The notes: generated from the sequence alone by a model not told the origin. A stretch of 34,532 nucleotides of DNA from Oscillospiraceae bacterium (GCA_902790325.1 CADARP010000020.1:1-34532), one strand, 5' to 3'. Shown: positions 7,584 to 15,296, counted from the stretch's first letter. Translations and numbers: made by a program.

Positions 7584-7916
7584 TTACGGACAAAGGTGTG
7601 CGCGCGACAGGCAGAGCGCCGCGGCCTGCGCCGAGACCGGCTCGTAAAACGCGGCGGCTTCCCGCCACGGTTCGGGCCGGTCCGTTGTTTCCGCGCAGGC
7701 GCGCAGGATCCATCGCTCCGCTTCGTCGCGGTTCTGCATCTTCAGGCAGCAGCGTCCGAGCGCGAGCATCGCGTCACACCGTTCGTCCGCCCAAACGCAG
7801 TCGGGCGCGGCAAGATACCGCCGCAGCCAATATACGGCGTCCGCATACGTACCCGCGCGCATACAAAGCTGTGCGCGCCGCAAAAGCGCATCGACGGCAA
7901 AAACGGAACTCTGCAT
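7584..7916 (-). CDS. Small TPR-like protein
   Basis: The 110-residue cytoplasmic protein consists of about two to three tetratricopeptide-like helical hairpins: ALLRRAQLCMRAGTYADAVY, MLALGRCCLKMQNRDEAERW and AAAFYEPVSAQAAALCLSRA. Alternating A/L/Y positions fit the TPR consensus. The sequence resembles the TPR segment found after the catalytic domain of some Clostridia family 2 glycosyltransferases, so it may be a free-standing remnant of such an enzyme, although it has a good GGAG site eight nt upstream and looks intact. It follows the proline-rich gene by 12 nt, in the same operon. No enzymatic residues are visible; the role is unknown. Confidence 0.65.
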   Translation of the reverse strand: MQSSVFAVDALLRRAQLCMRAGTYADAVYWLRRYLAAPDCVWADERCDAMLALGRCCLKMQNRDEAERWILRACAETTDRPEPWREAAAFYEPVSAQAAALCLSRAHLCP

Positions 7917-7928
7917 CCCATACTCTCC

Positions 7929-8087
7929 TTATCTCGGTTGAGGTCTGCCCGGAACAGGCGGCGGTCCCATCGGCGGCGGGGGCGGCGGCGGTCCCATCGG
8001 CGGACGCGGCGGACGCATGGGTCTGCCCGGATACCGCGGCCGGTGCGAACATGGCCGGAACGGGAACGGATATCGAATTCGGAACAT
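7929..8087 (-). CDS. Small proline-rich protein
   Basis: A 52-residue, strongly basic and proline-rich product that starts MFRIRYPFPFRPC and continues with repeats of (M/R)PPRPPMGPPPPP type. It has no hydrophobic segment and one cysteine. The start at 8087 has GGAG six nt upstream, better than any alternative. It precedes the TPR gene by 12 nt. Such low-complexity short proteins occur as spore-coat or surface proteins in spore formers, but nothing here shows that directly. The GC-rich repeats make it possible that the frame is open by chance; the strong binding site argues against that. Confidence 0.55.
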   Translation of the reverse strand: MFRIRYPFPFRPCSHRPRYPGRPMRPPRPPMGPPPPPPPMGPPPVPGRPQPR

Positions 8088-8262
8088 AGCGTTCTCCTTA
8101 TCTGAAATGTCGGATCTTCTCCGCAATACCAGCGTATGCGGCAATTAAAAACGGGTGCCTGTTTTGTGGATCTTTGAAAAAAATCAGCTCGATTTTTGAT
8201 GTATATTTTTTTGCAATCCGTTCAAACTACTGCCGAGAGCCAAAGCTTAAAGGAGTGATTGT

Positions 8263-8538
8263 ATGAAAAAGGGCGCCATCATTTTCGCGGTTGTTCTTCT
8301 GGTGTGCGCCATGCTGGCATCCTGCGGCATGGACGACAACACGAGAGATAAAACATCGACCACCACAACAGGTCGCACGGCAGGCACGACGACCACGACG
8401 GAGCGCCGGGCGGACGATATGCTCCGCGATAACGGCGAGACTGTCTCCGAGATGATCTCCGAAGGATTCAGCGAACTGCGCGACAGCAGTTTTCTCGACC
8501 CGGATAACGGGATCATTTCCGATACCCAGCCCAATTAA
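8263..8538 (+). CDS. Small lipoprotein
   Basis: The 91-residue product has a lipoprotein signal: MKKGAIIFAVVLLVCAML then lipobox LASC with the lipid-bearing cysteine near residue 21. The mature part begins GMDDNTRDK and has a Thr-rich linker (TSTTTTGRTAGTTTTTE), then a helical acidic tail with no known domain. AAGGAG lies seven nt before the ATG. The Thr-rich linker matches the style of the large surface protein at 10 kb, suggesting the same envelope habit. It is single-gene, followed by a strong hairpin and a terminator. Function unknown. Confidence 0.8.
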   Translation: MKKGAIIFAVVLLVCAMLASCGMDDNTRDKTSTTTTGRTAGTTTTTERRADDMLRDNGETVSEMISEGFSELRDSSFLDPDNGIISDTQPN

Positions 8539-8586
8539 CCGGCAGCGTCCGGGGCGGTGCGTCATCATCGCCCCGTATGCTGCCGG
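8539..8586. other. Long hairpin right after lipoprotein stop
   Basis: CCGGCAGC (8539-8546) pairs with GCTGCCGG (8579-8586), with inner GGGGCG/CGCCCC pairing. It starts at the base after the stop codon and has no T-run, so it may protect or end the message rather than act as a classical terminator. Confidence 0.7.
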
Positions 8587-8619
8587 CCGTCTGCGAGAGC
8601 GGAACAACAGCAAAACAGC

Positions 8620-8650
8620 AAGCCCCTGCGCGGTCGTGCAGGAGCTTTTT
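8620..8650 (+). terminator. Terminator of lipoprotein gene
   Basis: AGC-CCTGC pairs with GCAGG-GCT across one mismatch, followed by five T on the plus strand. It is about 80 nt past the lipoprotein stop. Confidence 0.7.
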
Positions 8651-8680
8651 CGGCTGTGGTATTCAAAAAAACGGGATCGT

Positions 8681-9796
8681 TTACCCGTGCTGCTTTTTCG
8701 TCCGGTTTCCCGTGAGCAGCGCATAGGTTTTCGGCGTGACCCGATTCATCAGAACGCTCAGGATTATGCAGCCGGCAACGATGATGAACGGGACGACAAA
8801 GTACATAAACAAAGAAGTCCAAAGCGTATTCGGCAGCAGAACGGCGCAGATCTTTCTGAAATGCGAAAGACATCTTTCGTGGAAAATGTATATGCTGAAG
8901 CTGAACGACGACAGAAAAAGAAGCTGACGGCGCCATTTCGTTTTGTTCAGAAGCGACGAGAGCTTGTACCAGAAAACTATGCCCGTCAAGGCGCAGATCC
9001 TCGAAAGGATAAAAAGATAGTCCGCGTCATAAAACAGGACGCTCAGCGCCGCAAAAACGGCGTAGGGGATCAGGATCTGATACAGCTTTATACTTTCGAT
9101 CCTGTCGGGATTGACGCCGAATTTGACAAAAAAGTATCCGAAGCACCAAAAGCACAGCGCAGTTACTTCGTGATTGTAAACGCCGTTTGACGCAAACCCG
9201 GGGAGCAGTTTTGTGTCGACCAGCAAATAGACCGCGCAGACGAGCGTCACGGAGATCTTCGGGAATCTGTCGATGCCTTTTCTGATCACCGACGCAAGCA
9301 GATTCAACAGGAACAAATCCCGGACAAACCATAACGGATAGAGATAAGGGTAGTCCGTGAAAATGCCGGTGAGGGAATCGACCCATTCTCTCCACCCCCA
9401 TGCAGCAAAGATATTGCCGCCGCCCAAAAACCGCGAAAAAAAGGGCACCACATGCACAAAGCAGTCAAAGACCATCCAGAACACATTCAGGATCAGATAG
9501 GGAACCATCAGCGTCCGGATCTTTTTTCTGACGTTATCTTTCCATCGGAATTCTTTGCGGTAAAGCAGCAGCGCCGAATAAAAGAAAAACGCCGGAACCG
9601 CGCATCCGGAAATCGTGCCCGATATCAGCCGCTTTGCCGTTTCCAGCCACGCGGGATTGATCAATGCGATCGCGCCGTTCGTTGTGCCGAAAGTCGTTCC
9701 GTAAACATGGATAAAAACGACCATCACCGAAAAAAACACCTTGGAAATATCGATCGTTTTGGATGCGTTGTCGGATATTTCGTAATATGTCTTCAT
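8681..9796 (-). CDS. Acyltransferase-3 family membrane protein
   Basis: An integral membrane acyltransferase (acyltransferase-3 family, OatA/OafA/WecH-like) that typically acetylates or otherwise acylates surface glycans. The 371-residue protein has about ten membrane helices. The first holds the family motif DISKVFFSVMVVFIHVYG (residues 16-33) with the conserved histidine H30, and the arginine/aspartate-bearing loop PLWFVRDLF is present. No SGNH domain is fused. The start at 9796 has GGGAGG seven nt upstream; a frame open 198 nt further upstream overlaps the promoter and is rejected. Acyl donor and target are unknown; nearby glycan genes at 5-6 kb could provide substrates. Confidence 0.85.
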   Translation of the reverse strand: MKTYYEISDNASKTIDISKVFFSVMVVFIHVYGTTFGTTNGAIALINPAWLETAKRLISGTISGCAVPAFFFYSALLLYRKEFRWKDNVRKKIRTLMVPYLILNVFWMVFDCFVHVVPFFSRFLGGGNIFAAWGWREWVDSLTGIFTDYPYLYPLWFVRDLFLLNLLASVIRKGIDRFPKISVTLVCAVYLLVDTKLLPGFASNGVYNHEVTALCFWCFGYFFVKFGVNPDRIESIKLYQILIPYAVFAALSVLFYDADYLFILSRICALTGIVFWYKLSSLLNKTKWRRQLLFLSSFSFSIYIFHERCLSHFRKICAVLLPNTLWTSLFMYFVVPFIIVAGCIILSVLMNRVTPKTYALLTGNRTKKQHG

Positions 9797-9829
9797 CGCG
9801 CTTCCTCCCTCGCTGCACCAGATGTATGG

Positions 9830-9858
9830 ATTATAGCAGATTTGTCCCGTGTTTTCAA
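9830..9858 (-). promoter_or_regulatory. Sigma-A promoter of acyltransferase
   Basis: Minus strand TTGAAA (9853-9858), 17-nt spacer, TATAAT (9830-9835). It is divergent from the promoter at 9924-9952. Confidence 0.82.
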
Positions 9859-9923
9859 CATACGGTCCGGGACTGTTCTGTACTAAAAATCGAAAAAACA
9901 CTGCTAAAAATACAAGGAGGTTA

Positions 9924-9952
9924 TTGACAGTGCTGGAAAAGTGTTCTATAAT
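9924..9952 (+). promoter_or_regulatory. Perfect-consensus sigma-A promoter
   Basis: TTGACA (9924-9929), 17-nt spacer, TATAAT (9947-9952): an exact consensus. It drives the InlB-repeat surface protein, with a leader of about 50 nt. An AAGGAGG stretch at 9914-9920 lies upstream of it and is not followed by a start codon. Confidence 0.88.
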
Positions 9953-10011
9953 TTGCAATACTGATAAATCTAAATCTTTTTTCGTGTCAGACAAAAAAAG
10001 GAGATGCTTTT

Positions 10012-11838
10012 ATGGACAAATCCAAAAAAATCATGATTGCCGTCATTGCGGTCTTGGGCGTTATTTGTGTCGCCGCTGTAGGGATACTGATCGGGTCGCA
10101 CATGAACCGGTCAGCCCCCGCCGCAGAGCCGGCCGCAACCGAAGCGATCACGCAGGCGCCGTTCGAGCCCGCTCCGACGGAGTGGATGCAGGTGTACACA
10201 GAGCCGGCGACCGAGGCGTATGAACCGGATGAGATCGCTACCGCCGCGCCGACTACCACGCAGGCGCCGACCACCACGTGGACGTATACCACAAAAGCGC
10301 CGACCACCAAGGCGCCGACCACCAAAGCCCCGACAACCAAGGCGCCGACCACCACACAGGCGCCGACCACGAGAACGACCACGCAGGCGCCGACCACGAG
10401 AGCGACGACGCAGGCGACAACCACGCGGCCCACGACCACACAGGCGACAACCGCCAACCGCAACGGTCCGTTTGCTTTGATCGTAAACTCCGACAACGGC
10501 GGATACGAAGTGTCCGGCGGCGGCAGATACTCTTCCGGCGAGTTTGTCAAAGTGTCTATGACGCCGCGCGTCGGCTACAAGTTCGTGCGCTGGGAGTCGT
10601 CGGATACGAAAGTGCTTCCGAACAGCACGTCGCAGACGTACGTGTTCCAGATGCCCACGTCCGGCGTTTCGCTGCATGCGGTCACGCAGGCGCAGACGCT
10701 ACTTACTGTCAATAAAGGCAAGGGCATTTCGTCTGTCAGCGGCGGCGGCTATTACACGCCCGGCGATAAGGTCACGATCACCGCGCAGTTAGAGACCGGT
10801 TACGAGTTCGCCGGCTGGACGTCCTCGTCTGCCGGAACCGTAAGCAATTCGCAGTCCTTCACCTTCACCATGCCGAACAAGCCGACGACCATGACGGCGA
10901 ACGCAAAAGCCAAAGGGTATTCGCTGACCGTTACCGCCGGCAGCGGCGTGCGCAGCGTGACCGGCAGCGGCAGATACAACGCCGGCGATAAGGTCACCCT
11001 GTACGTCTATGTGAATGACGGCTATACGCTGAACCGCTTCAGCAATCTCAACGCAAATTATAACGGAAACACCGTTACGTTCAACATGCCCGCCAAAGAC
11101 CTGTCGCTTACGGCAACCGCAAAAGCACAGGGGTATTCGCTGCGTGTTACTGCCGGTAACGGCGTGCGCAGCGTATCCGGCGACGGCAGATACAACGCCG
11201 GCGATAAGGTCACCCTGTACATCTCCATGTATGACGGCTACACGTTGAATCAGTGGAGCAATCTCAACGCTTCCTACAACGGCAACACCGTAACGTTCTA
11301 TATGCCCGCAAGAGACCTGTCCTTAACGGCAACCGGAAAGTCCGCCAATAAACACATGGTAACGGTCACGCTGGGCGAAGGCGTCCGCGACGTCCAGGGC
11401 ACCGGCAAATACGCGCCGGGCGAAACCGTAACGCTCACCTGCACGCTGGATTCGGGCTATAAGTTCGCACAGTGGGAAAGCTCCAATATCCAGTACGTCA
11501 GAAGCAGCACCGCACGCACGTTCACGTTCAAGATGCCGGATGCAGACGTTAGCTTTATCGCCCGTACGGAAAAAGAGGAAGAGGAAGTCGAGTATCTTGT
11601 CGGAATTGAACTCGGCGAAGGAATCTACAGTGTGGACGGCAGCGGTTACTACAAACCGGGTGACCGTGTAACCGTAGACTGCCGGCTGGAGGACGGATAT
11701 TCGTTCTCCTCGTGGACGATCCGTTACCCGACGTCTGTCGACGAAGTTTCCACAAAGAGATATACCTTTACCATGCCGAGAGGCGACGTTATGCTGAAAG
11801 CAAACGGCAGAGAAAACCAGGAGACTCCCATTTTCTGA
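10012..11838 (+). CDS. Surface protein with Thr/Pro linker and six InlB-like repeats
   Basis: A 608-residue membrane-anchored protein. A short basic cytoplasmic tail and one membrane helix (about 7-29) are followed by a Pro/Glu/Ala stretch and a Thr/Pro-rich linker (about 80-147) built of APTTKAPTT-like units. Six repeats of about 70-80 residues then run to the C-terminus. Each repeat has the divergent InlB B-repeat pattern: V..G.G...SG.G.Y..GD.V.....GY.F..W...........TFTMP......A. Repeats 3 and 4 (about 10915-11126 and 11131-11342) are nearly identical, indicating a recent duplication. There is no LPXTG or lipobox, so the N-terminal helix is the anchor. AGGAG lies eight nt before the start. 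Likely an extracellular stalk or adhesive protein; ligand unknown. Confidence 0.87.
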   Translation: MDKSKKIMIAVIAVLGVICVAAVGILIGSHMNRSAPAAEPAATEAITQAPFEPAPTEWMQVYTEPATEAYEPDEIATAAPTTTQAPTTTWTYTTKAPTTKAPTTKAPTTKAPTTTQAPTTRTTTQAPTTRATTQATTTRPTTTQATTANRNGPFALIVNSDNGGYEVSGGGRYSSGEFVKVSMTPRVGYKFVRWESSDTKVLPNSTSQTYVFQMPTSGVSLHAVTQAQTLLTVNKGKGISSVSGGGYYTPGDKVTITAQLETGYEFAGWTSSSAGTVSNSQSFTFTMPNKPTTMTANAKAKGYSLTVTAGSGVRSVTGSGRYNAGDKVTLYVYVNDGYTLNRFSNLNANYNGNTVTFNMPAKDLSLTATAKAQGYSLRVTAGNGVRSVSGDGRYNAGDKVTLYISMYDGYTLNQWSNLNASYNGNTVTFYMPARDLSLTATGKSANKHMVTVTLGEGVRDVQGTGKYAPGETVTLTCTLDSGYKFAQWESSNIQYVRSSTARTFTFKMPDADVSFIARTEKEEEEVEYLVGIELGEGIYSVDGSGYYKPGDRVTVDCRLEDGYSFSSWTIRYPTSVDEVSTKRYTFTMPRGDVMLKANGRENQETPIF

Positions 11839-11889
11839 TCGGTTCGCCGCAGCGGATCTTCCTGAACGGCACCTTGCATTAAGACCCAT

Positions 11890-11928
11890 GCGGGACGAGC
11901 GCGGTTTCTGCGTTTGTCCCGCTTTTTT
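11890..11928 (+). terminator. Terminator of surface protein gene
   Basis: GCGGGAC (11890-11896) pairs with GTCCCGC (11916-11922) and is followed by six T. It lies about 50 nt past the stop. Confidence 0.88.
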
Positions 11929-11934
11929 GGTTCA

Positions 11935-12118
11935 TCACGGAGAATTGGGGGATCGTGCAAACAAGAAGTACTGTCATTGCGAAGGGCCGAAGGGGCTGCG
12001 GTAATCTCAACCGGATGCCGGTAAAAAGCAACACCTTAACCGGCATCTTTGGGAGATCGCCGCGTCGCTTCGCTCCTCGCGATGACACCGGAAAATGGAA
12101 TCCCCCAACTTTCTGTGA
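11935..12118. mobile_element. MITE-like palindromic element, 184 bp
   Basis: Imperfect 19-bp terminal inverted repeats (11935-11953 and 12100-12118, 16 of 19 matching, with a perfect TTGGGGGAT core) enclose a second pair, TGTCATTGCGA (11972-11982) and TCGCGATGACA (12077-12087). A third inner pair is ATGCCGGT/ACCGGCAT. There is no coding capacity. The inner arms match the widespread type of dispersed intergenic repeat that begins GTCATTGCGA. No clear target duplication is seen. Confidence 0.75.
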
Positions 12119-12219
12119 AGAGCGGCTTTTTTGGATAAACACACTTTCGCAAATCCTTTCTATCTTATTGCATTATCGAAAAAGGTGTGGTATTCTGTGA
12201 TCAGAAAGGGGCAAAGAAA

Positions 12220-12549
12220 ATGAAAATACTGAAAGAAAAGAAGTTTTATGGGTTCCGCTGGCAGGACGCGGACGAGCATATTGCATTCGTATTTCTCGAA
12301 GACGGCACATGGCTGCTGGTGCACGAAGACGGTTCCGCAGTCGCGCCGGACGGAACAAAGTATTTCCATGTGGCGCGCGAAGTGCAGGGTCAGCCGCTTT
12401 CGCCGGACCCGGCTTGGCTGACGGACGATCCGGACCCGCAGCCGATTCCAGACACGGTCTACGAAGACCTCGGCTGGACTGTTGACGCAACGGCGCCGAT
12501 GTACTTCCCGCTCGGATCGGATGAGGCGGTCGAATCCATTATCCTTTGA
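12220..12549 (+). CDS. Small hypothetical protein
   Basis: The 109-residue soluble protein starts MKILKEKKFYGFRW. The N-terminal half alternates as beta strands (EHIAFVFLEDGTWLLVHEDG, with aromatic and acidic residues); the C-terminal half is acidic and proline-rich (PDPAWLTDDPDPQPIPD). There is no signal peptide or membrane segment. The start at 12220 has AAAGGGG eight nt upstream; an earlier in-frame GTG/ATG has no site. It stands alone between the palindromic element and a bidirectional terminator. No family is recognised. Confidence 0.65.
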   Translation: MKILKEKKFYGFRWQDADEHIAFVFLEDGTWLLVHEDGSAVAPDGTKYFHVAREVQGQPLSPDPAWLTDDPDPQPIPDTVYEDLGWTVDATAPMYFPLGSDEAVESIIL

Positions 12550-12596
12550 CCGTTTACCCGTTTTATCTTCAAGCGGACGCCCTCTCGAAAAAATTC

Positions 12597-12648
12597 AACC
12601 ATCCCCGACCTGCTCTGATATGATACCGGAGCCGGACGGGGATGGTTT
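12597..12648. terminator. Bidirectional terminator between convergent genes
   Basis: AACCATCCCCG (12597-12607) pairs perfectly with CGGGGATGGTT (12637-12647). A T-rich stretch follows on both strands, with six T on the minus strand. It can end both the small gene at 12.2 kb and the minus-strand gene at 12.8-14.1 kb. Confidence 0.8.
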
Positions 12649-12801
12649 ATTTGACAATAATTGCGCTCTCCTGCAATATAAATTCGGCACGGCCGACGAT
12701 TTTCTGGACTGCCCAAACCAGAAGGGAAAACAAAACGAAGGGCGAAACCGGCCGAACCGATCCCGCCCCCTTCTTCTTTTTTTGCTGACCGCGCAGCGTT
12801 C

Positions 12802-14106
12802 TCATTCTTCCGGCGTGTCCGACTCGCGGTTTGTCCGCGCGGCACAGCGCACATACGGAACGCCGCACTCGTCGAGCGTTTTCTCCAGCATCGTTTCGAT
12901 ACGGTCTTCCTGAACGACGGACGTGATGTCCCAATACAGCGTGTCCTTAAACGTGACCGCGGCAGCGTAAACGGTATTGATCTGCGTCTGGCCGATCATA
13001 AAGCCGAAGCTTTTGATGTGCTGTTCCAGTTCCGCCGGCATTTTGACCACGCCCAGATTGGAGAACGGCGTGGTTTGCAGCCGTTCGCCGTAAATTTTCG
13101 TCCCGGTCTTCAAAACCAAATGTTTCAGCCTGCGCGGCATCATGCGGAACACCGGCGTGTTGGCTTGTCCGACGTTCGCTTTGACGTCGTTGATCAGCTT
13201 TTGAAGATCTGTTCCGCTGCGGAACTGCTGTTTCATTTTTTGCAGGATATCCTCAATGCCCTGCCGCGTTTCCTCCGGAGATATGCAGGTCATAAAATAC
13301 AAAGAAAAGTTTCTCAACGTATGCGAGAGAAAGCGGTTGCGCATATTCAGCGGGATTTCCACTTTGACAGGTTTCCGGCTCCCGTCTGCTTCGGCGCAGC
13401 AGGAAAGCGCTTTGGTATAGAGTGCGGTCAGGTACTGCGTTACGCTGACGTGATGCGCCGCAGCGAGTTTCTTGACCTCCTCGATCGGGAGCTCGAACGT
13501 CGTCAGGCGCAGCGTCCCCGTTGCTTTTGCACCGTTATACTGGTATGCGGCGGGTTCGCTCCGGCTGCTGCTTTTTCCGTTGTTCCGGAAAAACACGTCG
13601 AGGAAACTGTCGCGGATCTCATTGACCTGAAGCTGGGATTCGGGCGAAAAGATACCGTCTTCTTCCGGAATCGTTTCACCTTTTACGCGGTAATATTCCG
13701 CGAGAATGTTTTTGAGCACAACCGATGCGCCGTAACCGTCGGTCACTGCGTGAAAGAGCTCAAAACCGATGCAGTCGTCCCAGTATGTGATCCGCACGAC
13801 CGGCTGCGTATCGTCCTTTACATGAAACATCGCGCACAACTGATCGGTCTGCTGGATCAGGATATCCGTAGTTTTTTGGAATTTGGACAGCCTGTACTGC
13901 ATAAAACTCTTGGAAAGCGTGACGAAATGGTACGGGAGCCGTTCCCGAACGCGGTCCACCGCCTGCAGCAAAGTTTCATAATCGACTTTTTCGTCCAGAC
14001 GCGCTTCCATGCGGAAGCCCTGCGCCCAGGATTTTGTCGCGATATACGGATACAGTATACCGCCGGAATCCAGCGACAGAGAATTCCATGCTTTTTCAAT
14101 CTTCAT
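12802..14106 (-). CDS. Condensation-domain / acetyltransferase-like protein
   Basis: The 434-residue protein belongs to the chloramphenicol acetyltransferase / NRPS condensation / alcohol acetyltransferase superfamily. The catalytic HxxxDG is FHAVTDGYG (H119, D123, G124). A second-half motif near the expected NFS/bridge region is LRNFSLYFMTC, and VSVTQYLTALYTKALS marks the hinge. Members move acyl groups to alcohols or amines. The stand-alone form, with no carrier protein or adenylation domain nearby, fits an AATase/PapA-like acyltransferase; similar proteins occur singly in Clostridia. The start is fixed by an in-frame stop just upstream; the binding site (GAGAG directly before ATG) is poor and a stronger GGAGG lies about 24 nt upstream. 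Substrates are unknown. Confidence 0.8.
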   Translation of the reverse strand: MKIEKAWNSLSLDSGGILYPYIATKSWAQGFRMEARLDEKVDYETLLQAVDRVRERLPYHFVTLSKSFMQYRLSKFQKTTDILIQQTDQLCAMFHVKDDTQPVVRITYWDDCIGFELFHAVTDGYGASVVLKNILAEYYRVKGETIPEEDGIFSPESQLQVNEIRDSFLDVFFRNNGKSSSRSEPAAYQYNGAKATGTLRLTTFELPIEEVKKLAAAHHVSVTQYLTALYTKALSCCAEADGSRKPVKVEIPLNMRNRFLSHTLRNFSLYFMTCISPEETRQGIEDILQKMKQQFRSGTDLQKLINDVKANVGQANTPVFRMMPRRLKHLVLKTGTKIYGERLQTTPFSNLGVVKMPAELEQHIKSFGFMIGQTQINTVYAAAVTFKDTLYWDITSVVQEDRIETMLEKTLDECGVPYVRCAARTNRESDTPEE

Positions 14107-14196
14107 CTCTCACAGCAAAAGCGCCGTTACACCTCCATTGACGTTTCGTTCATCGATTTCCGATTGTCTTGTGCCGAATTAGAATATCCAGATAGA

Positions 14197-14225
14197 ATGA
14201 TACACCTTATGTGAGAAGAATACAA
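14197..14225 (-). promoter_or_regulatory. Probable promoter of condensation-like gene
   Basis: Minus strand TTGTAT (14220-14225), 17-nt spacer, TATCAT (14197-14202). It lies about 90 nt upstream of the start. Confidence 0.5.
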
Positions 14226-14432
14226 TAGTTTTATGTGTACAATATAGAATAATTGTTAAAAATCGGTGAAGATTGCGGCAAACCGGAAACACCCGGCCGT
14301 CTTTGTCGGGAACGCCGTACCGCATTCCCTGCCTCTTGCCCAAGCCGCACAAACCGGAGCAGCGCACAAAACACTTCAAGGGTATTCAATTTTCGCTGAT
14401 CGGGCGATGTGAGGCTTGGCGGTTTTCTAATA

Positions 14433-14601
14433 AACGAACTCCCGCGCCGGGAATCGCGGTCGGAACCGCATCCGCTCTGCGTCAAGGACATCGGATCATA
14501 GAAAATCGGACGCTATGTTTCCAAAAGAGCAAAAAGAAAGCGTGACATAAAAAACTCACGAGCCCAAATAGGCTCGTGATGTCAGTGGTGGAGATGAGGG
14601 G
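14433..14601. repeat. Left direct repeat of the island (att-like)
   Basis: Matches 23264-23432 in the same orientation: 77 bp with four mismatches, about 28 bp diverged, then 65 bp with one mismatch. The last 16 bp (14586-14601, TGGTGGAGATGAGGGG) equal the 3' end of the tRNA-Ala gene; the shared part also contains the tRNA terminator (GAGCC/GGCTC hairpin). This is what remains when an element enters a tRNA 3' end or when the region is duplicated. Confidence 0.85.
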
Positions 14602-14678
14602 TGTTTCTGCCGGTCTTTCCGTTTCTTCTCGACGACTGCACAAATCCAAGGAACAACCAGCACCAGCGCCACGGCCTG

Positions 14679-14701
14679 AAAACGCTCCACAGGAGCGTTT
14701 T
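14679..14701. terminator. Perfect hairpin, 10-bp stem
   Basis: AAAACGCTCC (14679-14688) pairs with GGAGCGTTTT (14692-14701) with a 3-nt loop. A-run and T-run allow action on both strands. It starts the module repeated at 15.2 kb. Confidence 0.75.
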
Positions 14702-14741
14702 CTTAACGGCCTTTCGATCCCCCACATCTTTTTCGATACAG

Positions 14742-14779
14742 AAAAAACACACACGGTCAAATGACCATGTGTGTTTTTT
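14742..14779. terminator. Long bidirectional terminator
   Basis: An 18-bp stem with one mismatch and a 2-nt loop, flanked by six A and six T. The 12-bp tRNA-end match TGGTGGAGATGA begins at 14779, repeating the terminator-plus-tRNA-end layout of the island repeats. Confidence 0.8.
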
Positions 14780-14890
14780 GGTGGAGATGATCCGTCACCA
14801 CGCGAACTCACACGCCGAAAATATCTATTGCACGCCTGTGCCGGATTGAATGAGATTGTATTCGAGCAAATAGGTCGGCATATATTGAAT

Positions 14891-14919
14891 TTGACATGAA
14901 CCCAGTATCATGGTACAAT
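14891..14919 (+). promoter_or_regulatory. Sigma-A promoter
   Basis: TTGACA (14891-14896), 17-nt spacer, TACAAT (14914-14919). The transcript would enter the poorly supported open frame at 14936 and meet the hairpin near 15.2 kb. Confidence 0.7.
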
Positions 14920-14935
14920 AAAAAAGAAGACGGTT

Positions 14936-15256
14936 TTGCTATGCCCTATTTGTCGTAGATTGCAAAGGGTGTTTGATGGAGAGGACACCAATGATAGACA
15001 AACAGAGTTGTCGTTGCTATTTTGGCAACAGGCAATATTCGAACCATGTGTCTATAGTTGCGTTACTGCAAATGAAAAAACAGCTGTTGTTGAAAAGAAT
15101 AGGCACTATAAACAGAAACGATTCGATACTTCATTCTTCAATCTCGACAACTACATAAGCTCAAGGCACAGGCGGTACGATCGCTGCGCACTAAAAAGCG
15201 TTTTGCTGAAACGTTTTCTTAACGGCCTTTCAATCCCCAGACATTTCATTAACTGA
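14936..15256 (+). CDS. Doubtful ORF, possibly degenerate
   Basis: A 106-codon frame from a TTG start directly after the promoter at 14891. The product begins LLCPICRRLQRVF (a CxxC pair) and continues as a polar helical sequence with no recognised domain; the end runs through the repeated terminator module, which argues against a real C-terminus. There is no binding site before the TTG. An overlapping 56-codon frame from ATG at 14991 has a GGAGAGG site and is an equally likely reading. Either a decayed gene or a short transcript without a protein. Confidence 0.25.
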   Translation: MLCPICRRLQRVFDGEDTNDRQTELSLLFWQQAIFEPCVYSCVTANEKTAVVEKNRHYKQKRFDTSFFNLDNYISSRHRRYDRCALKSVLLKRFLNGLSIPRHFIN

Positions 15257-15296
15257 CAACACAAACAAGCATGGTCACTTGACTATGCTTGTTTAT
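15193..15296. repeat. Second copy of hairpin module
   Basis: Positions 15212-15231 equal 14696-14715 over 20 bases (CGTTTTCTTAACGGCCTTTC), and the flanking layout is the same: an AAAGCGTTT-type stem before it and a second hairpin after it. The second hairpin (15253-15284) has a 15-bp stem with GTCA-loop-TGAC at the tip, as in the first copy (14742-14779). The two modules lie 516 bp apart. Confidence 0.75.

Larger units (their letters stand above)
14107..14935. other. Long intergenic stretch without a convincing gene
   Basis: The 829 bases hold the promoter of the condensation-like gene, the left island repeat (14433-14601), two strong terminators, a second short tRNA-end match (14779-14790) and the promoter at 14891-14919. 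Short open frames in it share the translated repeat RTPAPGIAVG with the region near 23.3 kb but have no start signals and are not called as genes. Confidence 0.7.

Noticed and set aside
7533-7584. ACACCGGC/GCCGGTGT hairpin as a terminator of the TPR gene
   Set aside because: No T-run follows and the far arm overlaps the promoter of the DUF389 gene; not strong enough to call.
9914-9920. AAGGAGG as a ribosome binding site
   Set aside because: No start codon at a usable distance, and it lies upstream of the promoter -35 box.
10250-10450. Short repeats that look like a CRISPR array
   Set aside because: The units are in-frame codons of a Thr/Pro linker (APTTK), with no spacers of constant length and no cas genes.
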